Shown here one piece after another: positions 36,260 to 47,988 of a stretch of DNA of 64,000 nucleotides. Source of the stretch: Pyrenopolyporus hunteri (lineage: Eukaryota > Ascomycota > Sordariomycetes > Xylariales > Hypoxylaceae); assembly GCA_902806595.1 (NCBI GenBank), contig CADCXC010000005.1, positions 3,038,001 to 3,102,000 of the forward strand. Direction: 5' to 3'. Numbering within the stretch: the stretch's first letter is position 1; the number at the start of each line of letters is the position of its first letter. The translations under genes were made by a program, and so were the position numbers. Under the pieces are notes generated by a model. That model was given only the letters and a program-made list of their open reading frames with translations. It did no database searches and was not told where the DNA came from.

Positions 36260-39200
36260 CTTGGCTCCCTTATGCCTCAGGTATGTGTATTCTGGGTAAT
36301 TGGAGCTTCGACGGGACTTGTCTTAAGAGAATGAAACCCCTTAGATTGCTGATGCCGGGGCGAGCTTTTATAAAAGACCGTCTGACGGGAGGTCTATTTT
36401 GACTCGAGTCTCGATCTAAGCGTTGATATACGCAACCCGTCTAACGTAAGGTCAAACAAAGGCTTGTTTGGCAGAATGAACGGTGGACTCAGCCGGCGGA
36501 GCACTAAAAGAGTGAAGTGATCGGGCAAATGAGTGAAACGGTTAAAACACAACACAGCAGAGTCAGGTCTGACAGGCGAGGAGGTAGGAGAGGGTGGAGG
36601 GAGAGGAGGAAAATTTGGCAAAGACTACCGACGAGATCGTATATTAATTAACGGACGGTCTATGGAAGTTCTTCAGCCTATGGGGCCGCGGCATGGTGCC
36701 ACTGGCCAGTGGCCACTGGGCAAGGCGGCTCGGCAGGGAAAAGAAGCCATATGATGGCTCGGGGGCTACGTTATGCAGGTGCAATTCAGACATAGTATCA
36801 TAGCATGGTTAGGTTAGATGGGAAGTTGGATACCAGGGTGGGGTTCGAAAGGGGCAGGCCGGCCGAGTTGGGTCGGATGGCATCGCATGATAGGCCAACT
36901 CCTATGCCACGCTAACTGGAGAACGGCTGGCGCGAGGCTATTCGCTGGATCCTCATGCAGGGGAATGGCACACCCACGTTGGAAAACGCCCGAAAAGGGC
37001 GAAAACAAAAGCTGGGTTGAAGAATAACATAGGCGGGTTAAAGCCAGAGAGGCACTGACGGGCGGCAAGCTTGTCGTGAGCCGCTGTTTACTTCACACCT
37101 ACTCGAAAGTGTAAGCAATTTCGAGTAATATATCTGGTGAAGGGAGACAAGAGGCAAAGTCACCAAAGCCGCCAAATTTTACCAAGTCCACCAAGTCCCA
37201 TATGCTAATCGTATCGACGCGTAATAGAAGGTCCTTTTCAATAAACCGGGACCTACGCTACAACTCTAGCATAGGTAGCCGGACCCATCTCGCCCCATTT
37301 TCCTAGCATAGCGTTCAGCTCCCTATTTTGTACGGGGGGATCGATAGGGCTTGGTGTAGGACCGATTGAATACCTAGACTGCTAGAGAAAACTAGGATGG
37401 AAGGGCTTCGTCTTGTTTCCATTGTTCAGCCTTCCACCTCGTCCAGGGCATGCTAGGCTGGCTAGGCTTGCTAGGCTTGTCGAAGATCGATGCGGGCTAG
37501 AACCTTGGAAGCACAGCTTCTTCCAAGGATGATGACAGGTTGTTGAGAGGTGGATGGTTGATCTTTTACCCCTTTTAATAAAAGGAAAATCAGGTACGAA
37601 GCAGGGTGGAAGTAACGCTATGTAGGTACGTACAGTCAAATCTCTTGGTAAGTTGAATCTCTTGGTAAGCTCCAACGGGATCTGAAACGCGCTAAGGTGG
37701 AAAATACTAGGGGCTTGCAGACTGCCCAGGGTCGTTCGTATTCCTCTGATTGGACCCAGCTTCCGGATGTTACCGCTATTGGTAGGAGGACCTGTACCCC
37801 TTTTTAACGTACTACTATGGTAAGTACCTACGTACCTATGTAATTAGCCCCGGCACTGCTTACGTACTAGTACTATGTCTTCATATTGTGCTACCATGAA
37901 ATTCGTCGGGCAGGAACAAATATTTTACAAAAGGCTATTCGAATAGAATGTACCGCCAACTCACCGTCGCTGTCACGCTGCCCAACAATTAATATACGGC
38001 TTCAAGCGACCCGACCCTGGACATATATGGTATTCACTTCATGGCCGCCTGATCGATGCTAATCATAATAGTACCCAGTTGTGAAGAGAAAACAAAACTA
38101 CTAAAAAAAAAGAAAAACTATTTAGCTGCTTACCTATGTACTAGTCGGAACATTTCTTCGAAAACTACATGTGACCGCTAGTACGTAGATGCACCTACTA
38201 TGGTATACTATGTATACGTCGCCAAGACGAGCGGGAGACGATGTCACGCCGGGTATAGTTTACCATCCCGACGGGAGTCGTCGAACATACCTAGGTCGTG
38301 TAGTACATACTAGTATGGCGCCGACCTACGGATAGGCAAGTCTGTGTAGTTCTGGTATCCTTGATGGCCTATTTCTAGGAGAGCTAGGAGAGCTAGGCGT
38401 GTTAGCTGAGCAAAAAGAAAAAAAATTTGAAAAGAAAAAAAAAAGGGTCGCCAATTTCTCGCCTTACCACGCTCTCACCGTTGCGCGCGGTTGTAGAACC
38501 CGATCTGCGCGCCTATCGATTCAGCCATCCCAGATCTTCCCCCCCGGCACGGCGCGAAGTCACGCCATCCATACCTGCGGTTTACCTTGGATGCGACGTC
38601 TTGGACGTATTTCAGCGCGCGCTTCACCGGACACGATGAGATATCAGGCCCGTACCGCGTTTGCTGAGCCAACTAATCTGTCAGTTTTGTGTATGTAGAG
38701 GTGGCTGGGGCGCGCTCGGTAAAATGATAATTACCTGAAACTAGATATCTACCTAGATATAGATATATCAATGACGGTCGCGGCCTTATGCCGCACCAGC
38801 TACTACGAGATCGCTCATAGTTCCCGATTGGCTCTATAGGACGTTGGTCGTAATACCGCTAGGCCATTCAATTGAACCCGGGTCAAGCACCGTTTATGAA
38901 TACGCGCGTCTGGTTAGTAAGAATCGTATTCACCGCGTGTCGTCTGAATAGATTCGTATAATAGAGAAGTCGTTCAACTATAATTTGTAGTTCTTACAGC
39001 CTGGTGTTAGACTTGGACCGTTTAGTCGGTTTTACTATATCTTCATGATACCCGTTCATTGCCCATAGGAATCCTAAGTCGACCTGAGGAGAAAAAAAGC
39101 AGGCAAATTCGGGTCGATTAGTATGTAAACGACTTCTATCAAATGGTATCCTTCCAAAACCTAACTGCCCTAATACCGTAACCGGTAACGACCAAGCCTG

Positions 39201-39266
39201 CCGAGACATTTGCCATCCCTAACGCCGATTATCATGCAAATTGCACCCGGGTACCTACGTAGGTAT
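36260..39266. other. Intergenic region without a supported gene
   Basis: 3 kb. The left part is the DUF1996 promoter; the right part is the haspin 3' side. Short low-complexity blocks occur: TGGCTAGGCT-type units near 37446-37480, GGAGAGCTA units at 38378-38397 and A-rich runs at 38403-38445. A 70-100-codon forward frame at 38399-38698 follows the A-rich run but has no recognisable domain. Confidence 0.5.
36366..36376 (-). promoter_or_regulatory. TATA box of the DUF1996 gene
   Basis: TTTTATAAAAG lies about 107-117 bp upstream of the ATG at 36259, a usual place for a fungal TATA element. The sequence is nearly palindromic, so strand is assigned from the gene. Confidence 0.6.
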
Positions 39267-40962
39267 TTATACAGCCCCTCGCTGGCGTCTTCTCGGTGAT
39301 CTCCTAAGATGAGCTTCCAGCGGTGCTTCTCGGGGTGCCTCTCTGCCTGCTTCCTTTTCCAAGTCGTTACTTGCCAGGATCGATAATATCGACTTTTCGA
39401 CCTCGTCTTTGATCTCCACCAACTGGTCCTCCTCGATCCATCCGGCTTCCACCGCGAACCTCACAATGTCGCTGGCGCTAGCGAAGCCCGGCACGTTTTC
39501 GGCGGCGTCGGGGTTAAGGTACATCCAGAGTTCCTTGGTAAGACGCTTAAACGCGTTGAGCTCTTTCTTAGGCCCCTTGAAATGCTTGACCATCCACTCG
39601 TAGATGTACGCGAGCCATAAGACGTTGGTGTATGGCTCGTGCTGCGCCCAGTTGATCGGCCCGTCGATACCCTCCTCGTAGGCTTTCTTATGACTCTGCG
39701 GTGGAAGGCAGACCCGATCCCCTCGCAACATAAACGACCTCATTCGCCTGTAGACTTCGCATTGTGGCGCATGTTCGCTGGTGAATATGCTCAGATCTCT
39801 TTCTAAGTCGTAGGCCATTGGCTGGGAATCTTCGAGCTGGTAGTCGGCGCGAGCTCGGGAGAGCCCGTAGTCGAGAATAGTAACTTCAAGACCGGAAAAT
39901 CCAAAACAACCTGTGTGTTTTCGATCCCCCTTGGGGATTGGCTCTCCCGTTCGGCGAATACATAGGTTCCCCTCGTGGAGATCCCGATGCTGGCACAATT
40001 AGCTAGGAGCTCATCATAAGCGTTGGCGGTTTGGTCTTACTAACCTCGAATTCGATATGAACTTCGGCGCGGGCCAGCGCGATAGCAACGTGGAAGAATA
40101 TGTCCCATAGCTGATCGGCGGACTCTAGTTCAAAGTCCTCGAGTGCCGTACCCGCGTCGCCTAACTCGACTACCAAGAACTTTGTGCCGTTCAAGTACCG
40201 GCTCGGCGAGGGGTAGAATTGAAGTCGGTCGGGATCCTGCCTCTTTAGCTTCTTGTGAAATGCTTGGTGCGTTTCAAGCAATTCCCTGCAGGCCTTCCCC
40301 TGGACTATGTATCTCTCCTTGTATACGACGAAGCCGGGAATGTCAGCGAGCCATTCCGAGATCTTCAGCTCTCCCATCAAGTCCGACTCGGAGTGGGGTT
40401 CCTCGTCGACGAGGCCCGACCTCTGCTGCGCTTTCGTCTGTGCCTTGATGGGCGATTCCATGCGAATCACCTTAATGATGCTAGTGCCGCGTTCGTTCGT
40501 CACGCGGTAGACTTCTGCGTACGAGGCCTCCGCTATCTTGACGATCTTGTCGCCGGGCGGGCATATGTCGGGCCAGGACAGCACTTGTAGTTCTCCCTCT
40601 ACCCCACCATCTTGCGGCTGCTCCGGTACTTCTGCCCGGACCGGGGTTGATATTCGAGGCATTGGGAGTTTGGCTGGCGTGAGCCGTGGTGTTTCTGGGG
40701 GAGCACGTTGCTCTTTTCGCCTAGGAGAATGCCTGACCGGATCTGATGGAATGATACACCGGTCCTCTATCCTCATAGCTGAGACCGCGCCCGCAAGTTC
40801 CGCCAGTTCTTCCTCTGCCGGTACCTCATCTTCTCGTTCCTCTATCGTCTTCTTCTTCGGTTCGGCCTGTATTGGGGACCGAGGTAGCTCGACAAATAGG
40901 CGGTTGCTCGGGGGTTTCTTGTGCTGTTTGCCATATTTTCGTAGGGAAGCCTGTTTCGACAT
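39267..40962 (-). CDS. HASPIN: Haspin-family serine/threonine kinase
   Basis: Nuclear mitotic kinase; haspins phosphorylate histone H3 Thr3 to recruit the chromosomal passenger complex. Minus-strand exons 40962-40045 and 39989-39267, 546 aa; the 55-bp intron has a GTTAGT donor and the join gives VHIEFEHRDLHEGN. The N-terminal about 130 residues are disordered and basic/Pro-rich (MSKQASLRKYGKQHKK). The kinase domain starts near residue 128 with KIAEASYAEVYR as a Gly-poor P-loop; Lys164 (SIIKVIRM) is the likely ATP-binding lysine, HRDLHEGN (Asp309, Asn314) the catalytic loop, and ILDYGLSR (Asp346) replaces DFG. Haspins typically read DYT here and lack an APE motif; this one has DYG. The C terminus has repeated EAPREAPLEA and a basic RRSPRRRQR end. 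It is divergent from the CCDC47-type gene across 565 bp. Confidence 0.95.
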
Positions 40963-41527
40963 TTTTTCGGTTGACGTTCTTTTTGAAGTCCTGTTGCATT
41001 CATTGTCGATGAAGTTTCGATCGTGAAATTTTGATCGTGTGTTCTGACGTTAGGTATTGTCGATAGTTGTTGACTTTACTGTCGGTTGCCGGGTTAACCA
41101 CATTGATTGAGATCTAGTGTACATCATTGGCTGCGACGCCACAGAACCGAAGCTCACTTCGACTGATCAGGTACGTACACGTATGTACTGTACAGATGTA
41201 CCATGCTGCCATGTAATTTAGCCACGTATGAGGCTTTCCTTACAATGCAAAGCCACATGTGGAGTCCCCCCAATCTATTGTACTAGTGTATGTACTATGT
41301 ACAATACATAAAGAAAACCCCAACTCTTGGGGATTAGATAAACTTAGGGCGCTTTCCGGTACCGCGGGTTAGGGAATTAAGCGAATTATTGGAGACTTGG
41401 GGGCGCATTGGAAAGAAACCCGTTCAACGGAAAGCTCCAAAGCTCCAATTTGTCCTCGTCCTCCGCCTCCTCTTCTCAACCTTCCTCGCGCAACACCCCC
41501 AAGGTCATTTCCGCCCAGACTCCCACC
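40963..41527. promoter_or_regulatory. Divergent promoter region, haspin / CCDC47-type gene
   Basis: 565 bp between two start codons that point away from each other. It contains TACC-type and GTACATAC motifs around 41170-41320 and a CT-rich leader (41446-41490) immediately before the right-hand ATG. The two genes may share regulatory elements; no specific factor site is claimed. Confidence 0.5.
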
Positions 41528-43166
41528 ATGGCGGATTTTCTGAAGAACATCGTCGGCGGCACCAAGTCCTCGGCTACTCCTGTGCCGTCCACTGATTCGG
41601 GTGAGTTATGCCCCGGAACAACTTGCGCAATTGCGCGACAGAAATCCCTTCTCTACCCTTAGTCGAACGTCGATCTTTAAAGAATTTATAATCTTTACAT
41701 CATACCCAGACCATCTATATATACCAATTCCCGCCGATATGTGCCGGTATCTAACGTATATTCCTCTATCTAGATTTCGCCGACTTTGCCGATGCTCCCT
41801 CGTCGGACCCCATATCCTTCGGATCTGCTCCTGGCGGTGCTTCTCTCGGCGGCCCTGCGCCCACTGGTCGTCCATACACGAAATGGTACAACATCCACGA
41901 GCGCTATAGTCTGAGTGACTTCCGCGCCGAGGGAATCATCTTGGTCATTATTGCTGTTATCTTTACGCTGCATTTCATCGGCACGAAGCTCAACCGAGCC
42001 AAGTCGAGGGCATGGATCAAGGCGCACGCCCCGGTCCTGACCGGCGAGTTCGCGCTTGTCGGCTTCGGCGGAACACCGAAGCAATCTGAGCAAGACCCCG
42101 AGAAGCTACTCAAGGCTAAGAGCTTGTTTGAGTACGCGACGTACGCGACCGGCCGACAGAACGTCGCGTTCATGGATGTCAAGTTGTCGCTGAAGAAGCG
42201 CTTCAACCCGCTATTCACCTTTGTAGAGACCGCCTTGGGTTTCTTCTTCGACAGCTTCGGCACCCCTGAGGACTCCGTTGAAGCCGCCATCTATCCCTTC
42301 GACGGCAAGGAGGCCCAGATCGTGCCCGCCCTACCGGGTGGTACCGAGCTGAGAAGCAAGGATTCTAAGAGCTCGTTCGATGGGTTCGTCTGGGCTATCG
42401 TCAACAAGGACAAGATGAAGCAGCTCCGGGAGGATCGCTACGATCTATCGATTACCTTCACCAAGGATAACTCAAAGCTGCCTATCTGGGCAACTGTTAT
42501 GAGCGAAAGCGCTGAGATTACCGAGACGCTTTTGACCAATGAGCTCGCTGCTGCTATTAAGCAGGCTGGTGACCTATTTGACTACTTGATTATCAGCGAC
42601 CAGCCCGTTGACAAACCAACAAAGTGAGTGCTGCAAGTTTTCGGTGATATTCCCTACGGCTATTTGTTATCCATTAGCTTAATGCGTATTTGTTCCTTCT
42701 ATATAACATGTCACGGGAGCGACACAGCTCTTGAAACCCTTGCTCCTTTTTTGTTCCTTGGGAAGGGATGCGAATTATCTAAACAACTCATAGGATTGAC
42801 GAAACGGTTCCCCGCAAACGCCTCTACCTTCGATACCGACTTCCCGCGTCCAACAACTACGACGATCTCGCGCCGCTCTTTGCCTACTTCATCCGAATCC
42901 CTGATCAGCTAGCATCCTCGGCCCACTTCCGGCCTGAGGTCCTCCGGAAGGTCAAGGCTGTCCGAGACGAGGCCATCAAGCAGATTCAGAAGCAGGCTGA
43001 AGAAGAGAAGGCCGAGGAGAGGCAAGCCGAGCGCGACAAGGCCAAGAAGGCGAAGCGCGACGCCGAGCTTAATGCTCTAGACGCCAAGGCGCAGAAGAAG
43101 TACCTCGAGAAGGAGAGGGAAAAGGAGCTTCGCAAGTCCTCCAAGAAGCAGACGGTCCGAGCGTAG
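41528..43166 (+). CDS. CCDC47-type ER membrane protein (DUF1682), PAT-complex homologue
   Basis: Single-pass ER protein related to animal CCDC47, a subunit of the PAT complex that protects membrane proteins during insertion. Exons 41528-41600, 41774-42623 and 42794-43166; 431 aa. I took the ATG in CACCATGG context (MADFLKNIVGG). The joins give STDSDFADFADAP and DKPTKIDETVPRKRLYLRYR. After a Gly/Pro/Ser-rich luminal-type stretch, residues about 77-94 (EGIILVIIAVIFTLHFIG) form a transmembrane helix. The DUF1682 domain follows (AWIKAHAPVLTGEFALVGFGG..., FVWAIVNKDKMKQLR). The last about 70 residues form a highly charged Lys/Glu coiled coil ending SSKKQTVRA, plausibly ribosome-facing by analogy. 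Both introns are about 170 bp. Confidence 0.93.
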
Positions 43167-43572
43167 GGGGGGCTACGACGATCAGAACAGCATCATGTTC
43201 ACTATACAGTTTCAGTCATATCTCTTAGGTGGGGACGGACAAAGAGACGGCTGGGAAACAGGGAGTACCAAAAGTTGCATAGTCGCCTGTGGGGTGACGA
43301 TTGGCTTGTATATGTAGAGACGAGAAAAGTCCAGCATGGAACACGTGAGATGTATTACCTGCGGGCTCTGTTTAAATAACTACCTGCCATAGGTACTTAA
43401 TGAAATGCGCTGCTTCGTTACAGATCTATTACTTCGTAGGCGTCGTGTCCTAGTCCATACGTACAATGAATCTACCGCGGCTCGTGATCAATCATTTCCC
43501 CCAAACGTTCATCATCAGGCAGCCAAACTGTGAATCGCTGGCTTTTGAAGCCGTCAGATATTAAGACGGTGC
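43167..43572. other. Convergent intergenic region
   Basis: 406 bp between the CCDC47-type gene (+) and the ECM15-type gene (-). No gene or repeat of note. Confidence 0.5.
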
Positions 43573-44540
43573 TTAAGAGCTCTCCTGCTTAGCTAGGATA
43601 TCCTCGACGCGCTTAACCTTGTCCTGCGCCGTTTGCTTTTTGTCCGTTCTGGCGGGTAGGGTAGCACGATGTTAGTTAATTTGAGCAGTAGCTTATATGA
43701 GGAGGAGGAGGTTTAGGGGCAGAGGGGAGAAGGCGCATACCTAGTCCCGACTCTCATCGACGACTGCACGCGGACGACGCCCTTGGAGTGCACGACGCTG
43801 TGCGCCTGTCCGATGACCCTCATGACTTCATCCCACGATCCCTCTGAGATTGGTATCAGTACGTATAAATAAGACCGGGTATGTAGAGATAGACAGAAAT
43901 AAGAGGGGGAGTTCAGCTATGGTATACAGCTCCCCTTATTTATCATATACCCTCGCATCTCATTCCCTCTGCTGTATGAAGTGTTCATCAAGACATATAT
44001 ATCAAAACACATATATAATACAAAGAGTGAGAAGCCGCGACAAACCCCGCAAGGTCCACGGTAGAAGACGGGAACTGTCCATCATTGGAAAGAGACACTA
44101 GGTACCTACCAACAGTCGTTCCCGCAGAATGCATCGTATATGTGAGGCCGCTGGCCTTGAGCAGCTTCTGCACCTCGGCTACTTCCGCCGCGACGGAGAC
44201 GTTGCCTGTGCCGACCTGCGTATATCCGAGTATAGGTAAGCATGTATCTAGATATAAGCTCACGTTATGTTATTAGGTGCATGATATGTACGAAGACGGG
44301 AATAACTGATGGTTGAGTATTCATATATGTATAGGTAGGTATGGATGGACCCAGAAGTGGTTGAAAGGAAGAAATGAGATGAGAACATTAATACTTGGCA
44401 GGTTGGGTAGGAACACGGATTTGCGCAGGGCAAGGCATAGATATACGGGAACGAGACAACAAGGAGACGGGCCAACCCACAGGAATCAGACAGAAATCGG
44501 CGTAGCACCGTTCCGGCGTCGCGATGTGCGTGTACTCCAT
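43573..44540 (-). CDS. ECM15: Thiamine-binding MTH1187/ECM15 family protein
   Basis: Small ferredoxin-fold protein of the MTH1187/YkoF-like family; yeast Ecm15 is the best-known fungal member, and related proteins bind thiamine. Minus-strand exons 44540-44481, 44215-44110, 43843-43741 and 43648-43573; 114 aa, the usual size. All joins are in frame and give FCLIPVGTGNVSVAAEVAEV, AGTTVEGSWDEV and VGTRTDKKQTAQD. The conserved GxxxSVAxEVAEVQKLL and HSAGTTVEG signatures are present. Introns 1 and 2 are 265 and 266 bp, long for this window, whereas intron 3 is 92 bp. Intron 1 has a GTGGGT donor. An in-frame upstream codon would add about 30 Arg-rich residues but lacks family support. Confidence 0.9.
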
Positions 44541-45545
44541 GACACCGGTTGCAACGAAACGACGTAAGAACCTCTTCGTTCGGATACCTGGTAATCTGGT
44601 AGTTGAGCGGGTCAGACAAGTGTGTAGCATCGATTCGAGCGCAAAGAATGAGTTCTTATGACCGCCGGTATTGTTTCTGATTTCGTAAGTTTTTTTTCTT
44701 CATAGAAAGGTTTTGGATACCTCGGTATGTACCTAGAGATGGGATTGGAAGACGCGGACGGAGATGGGGATGAATTATGTATAAGTTAGCTGGAGTTGAG
44801 GCTAACGTGATGCAAGAACTTTGACTAACGGGAATCCCCGCAAACTCCATGGAACTACACACTTCTAGGTACACTTACTATAAGCGCGTATTTCTAGAAC
44901 ACTACCTACCTACCTAGGTAGGCACCTAGCAAGATTCAACAATTTCAAATAGACCACTCATAGGTGCCTACCTGATAGATATACACTGCGAATTCATGTC
45001 GAAAAATAGGGGCCTCAATTGATTTTTGGCGTAAAATGGTTGATATACAATACCATGACGTAGAGACGAACATCTTGTAAATAACTCTTCGATTCTAAAT
45101 ACCTACATCGCAATGCTGGCGCTTAGATGGTATCACTAATATGACGACGCTGCGATTGTCGATCGGACGCCGGCGACGATGACAATGATGCGATGCGAAA
45201 TAGCAGGGGAAGCGTAAACACCCCTTTAATTGCCAAAACCTGAACCCGTAACGATCTTTAGCCCTTCTATACCCCGAGATCGGATACTTAGCCGTAAATT
45301 AACTGAGAGGACGTAATAAATAACGCCGCAGTGGAAACATGTAAATCAAGCCGTCATACGACAAGACAGTCGGAGAAAGCCCTGCAAGCATAGATCAATG
45401 CGTCAGCAACCAGCACCTCATCTGTAGCGAGCTTTAGCTTTGTGGTTACCAGGCCTCTCGTCGTTTACATCCCGTGAAAGCGCGCATAATGATAACCATC
45501 AGGGCCTTGCTGGGGTGTGGCGGGAAGCGAGAGGCAGAGAAGAGA
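44541..45545. other. Intergenic region without a supported gene
   Basis: 1 kb between the ECM15-type gene start and the RING-LON gene stop. A TACC/GGTA cluster lies at 44903-44930. Only short frames. Confidence 0.55.
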
Positions 45546-47285
45546 CTACACTGACCATCTGTTCGATTCCCATTCTATAATCCACCGGCAACAGATCTTT
45601 AACCGCTCTCGCACGCTCGAGGTGCCTAGAAGCCTATACTTTTCCTCGTCTTTGACCGGCAGAATGCTCGCGAGCCACCAAGGGAAGATCGTAGGGTCCG
45701 TCGGACACTCGCCGTAGATGGCCAAAACTCGAGCTGTTAACCACGCCACACTCTGCGCCCTCATCCTCCTGACGAAGTCGACGCCTAATTCGACTAGCTC
45801 CCTAGTCGGCATCGTCTCTACGTCATCGAGTGACACAGATAACGATCGAGCGCGGGCTGGCACGGCCTGTTCCCGATGAGACGTATCTGGGCTTGGCGGT
45901 TCTGAGGTAGCTAACTGCCTTACACCGCGGGAGCGCATTGTCTCAGACGCTTCTATAGCCTCTTCTTCTGCCACGCTGATGTCGTCGATTCTTTCTATAT
46001 TACCAACGACGTACCCGTCTAGCCACCCGTGGCGGGTCACTCGAAAACGGGAAACGCCCACGGTTTCCAAGAGACTTCGTCCGTCTGAAAAGAATTCGAT
46101 ATTGACTACACGGAGTAGCGTTCCATACTCGAAAAAATCGGGCTCGTCCGGGCCGTGGGACGACTTTTGAAGCACCATGCCAAACGTTCGGTCGCCCTGC
46201 ATCACCCGCCGAATCATTAGACGGTAGCGCGGCTCGAAAACGTGGAGGAAAGTCGGCATGCGCGGAAACGAAAGCGTGCAGACGAAGAGAGGGATATCGA
46301 AGCCATCTTGGTTCGCTTGTTGTTCGAGCCTATAAGCCTGCGAACGGAGGGCCACGAGGTCGGCCCAGAACCCGTCGATGATTTTGCAAAGACGATCGTT
46401 CGAAGGATAAGACTGCCGGTTGACCTGAGCCCGTACCGACAAGGGGCGCCTACAGATCGGGCAGAGGTCTGAATGGTCTAGGATACGATGGAGGCAACCT
46501 CGGCAGAAGGTGTGGCCGCATGTCGTCGTCAAAGGATCCAGGAACAATGCGTAACAGACCTGGCAGTCCATTTCCGCCCGAGCCGACTCTTTCAGCCGAG
46601 CCAGCACGGAAACATCAACCTGTTCGATTTCGTCATCCCCTACTCCAACTGAAGAATAAGACACCTCGCTCCCATAGTCCAGCTTGCCGAGTTCTGCTAG
46701 CGTGTAAGTCGCTATAATACGTCCTCCCTTTAACACAAAGGATTCGTCTGCCTTATCCGCGAGCGAAGGAACCCCGGCGATATCCCATTGGTCCTGTACC
46801 GCGATATGCGTAGAGACGTGGGAAAGCCCAGTCACATCTCGCTCCAACTCGATGGTCGTCTTAATAATAGCTAGCGCTTTGTTCAGCGTGACGTCGACGG
46901 TGCAATCTCCGAGCGCGTGCTCCTTTTTGCAAAAGTCGAAAGGACATTTGAAGCCATGAAGTCGGTTGGCGGTGGCCGGCCACGATATGTTAGTTCGGAC
47001 ATGTGTCTGGGGCACACACTCCTTACAAAGGCTATGTCCGCAGGGCAAGGTAATCGGCTCCCGCAAGATCCTGGAACATAATTGGCATTGGATGAGCCTT
47101 ATGATCTGCCTAACGTCCTTAATGGCGCTAAGGAGTAGCTCGGACGCAGCTGAAGGCTGCTCGGGCCTAGCAGGGTTAGGAGGCAGAGCATCCCCCTTTT
47201 CAGAACGAGACTTGGAGGTCGGACTGTCGGAAGGATTCGACGAAGGCAAGTTCGGCTGAATCGGGTCTGTCTGTATAGAGGACAT
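45546..47285 (-). CDS. Double RING-finger protein with LON N-terminal domain
   Basis: LONRF-type putative E3 ubiquitin ligase. Single exon, 579 aa. The open frame extends upstream to 47360 only through a TTG; the first ATG is at 47285 (MSSIQTDPIQPN), so I start there. RING 1 (residues about 67-119) has CQLC, CGH, CKEC and a spaced CPFDFC with about 24 residues before the last pair, so it is atypical. RING 2 (241-278) is a standard C3HC4: CQVC, CGH, CRGC, CPIC. The LON substrate-binding domain follows (about 320-540) with FVCTLSFPRMPTFLHVFEPRYRLM and GTLLRVVNIEFFSDGRSLLE, ending in RLKICCRWIIEWE. No TPR repeats are visible, unlike animal LONRF proteins. Targets are unknown. Confidence 0.92.
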   Translation of the reverse strand: MSSIQTDPIQPNLPSSNPSDSPTSKSRSEKGDALPPNPARPEQPSAASELLLSAIKDVRQIIRLIQCQLCSRILREPITLPCGHSLCKECVPQTHVRTNISWPATANRLHGFKCPFDFCKKEHALGDCTVDVTLNKALAIIKTTIELERDVTGLSHVSTHIAVQDQWDIAGVPSLADKADESFVLKGGRIIATYTLAELGKLDYGSEVSYSSVGVGDDEIEQVDVSVLARLKESARAEMDCQVCYALFLDPLTTTCGHTFCRGCLHRILDHSDLCPICRRPLSVRAQVNRQSYPSNDRLCKIIDGFWADLVALRSQAYRLEQQANQDGFDIPLFVCTLSFPRMPTFLHVFEPRYRLMIRRVMQGDRTFGMVLQKSSHGPDEPDFFEYGTLLRVVNIEFFSDGRSLLETVGVSRFRVTRHGWLDGYVVGNIERIDDISVAEEEAIEASETMRSRGVRQLATSEPPSPDTSHREQAVPARARSLSVSLDDVETMPTRELVELGVDFVRRMRAQSVAWLTARVLAIYGECPTDPTIFPWWLASILPVKDEEKYRLLGTSSVRERLKICCRWIIEWESNRWSV

Positions 47286-47956
47286 GAAAGTATAATGATA
47301 AGACTTCAACTTAGGTACCAGAAGTAGATGAATATGCTGCTGCGTAAGGAATACGCTCAAGATAGTGCCGTCTCGATAGGTATGTGGGACTCCTTGGATT
47401 TCCGGGATTGGTGCTGGTGCTCGGCCTGGTTACTTGCAGCCGTAACGAAAGAGAGAGAAAATGAAAGAACTGAAAAGGACCACAAAATAAGATAAGCAAC
47501 GCCCCAAAGCCAGAATAAGTATTACGAATAGACCGGTGAGATTAATCGACGACGGAGACCTAACGTGTGCTGGTCTGCAGATGTCGAGCAAAGGGTGGGA
47601 TGATGGGCGGAATTTCACTGGGATTCATGAGCAGCTAGGTCATGAGCGGCCGCCATATGTCGACTCATATAGAAATGTGTAACTATATCGACATTCAACG
47701 GTGATAAGAATGTCAAAGCTGGATAGATATTCATATGTACAGACGAGCTAACAGGCAGATGAGGCGGTATAGCCAGTCAGAGGAGATGGCGTAGAAACTA
47801 GGAGGATACGCCTAGTAGCGTACGATCCGAGATCGATGTCAAGGGAGCGGCGGTATATACCAGGTCTGTAGCATGTTGCGCGTTAAAGGATGTAGAAGTC
47901 ATCATACATTTCAGGATCCAGACTGCGCGACGGACGCGGACGGGGGGACCGCGGGG

Positions 47957-47988
47957 CTGGTGGGCTGGTGGACTGGTGGACTGGTGGA
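47957..47988. repeat. Tandem repeat, four 8-bp units
   Basis: CTGGTGGG followed by three CTGGTGGA units, intergenic, upstream of the RING-LON gene. Confidence 0.9.

Noticed and set aside
43844..44109. Box C/D-like strings (TTGATGA and CTGA) in ECM15 intron 2
   Set aside because: Spacing and terminal stem are poor; such short motifs are expected by chance in 266 bp.
47286..47360. N-terminal 25-residue extension of the RING-LON protein
   Set aside because: The extended frame begins at TTG; the first ATG is at 47285.
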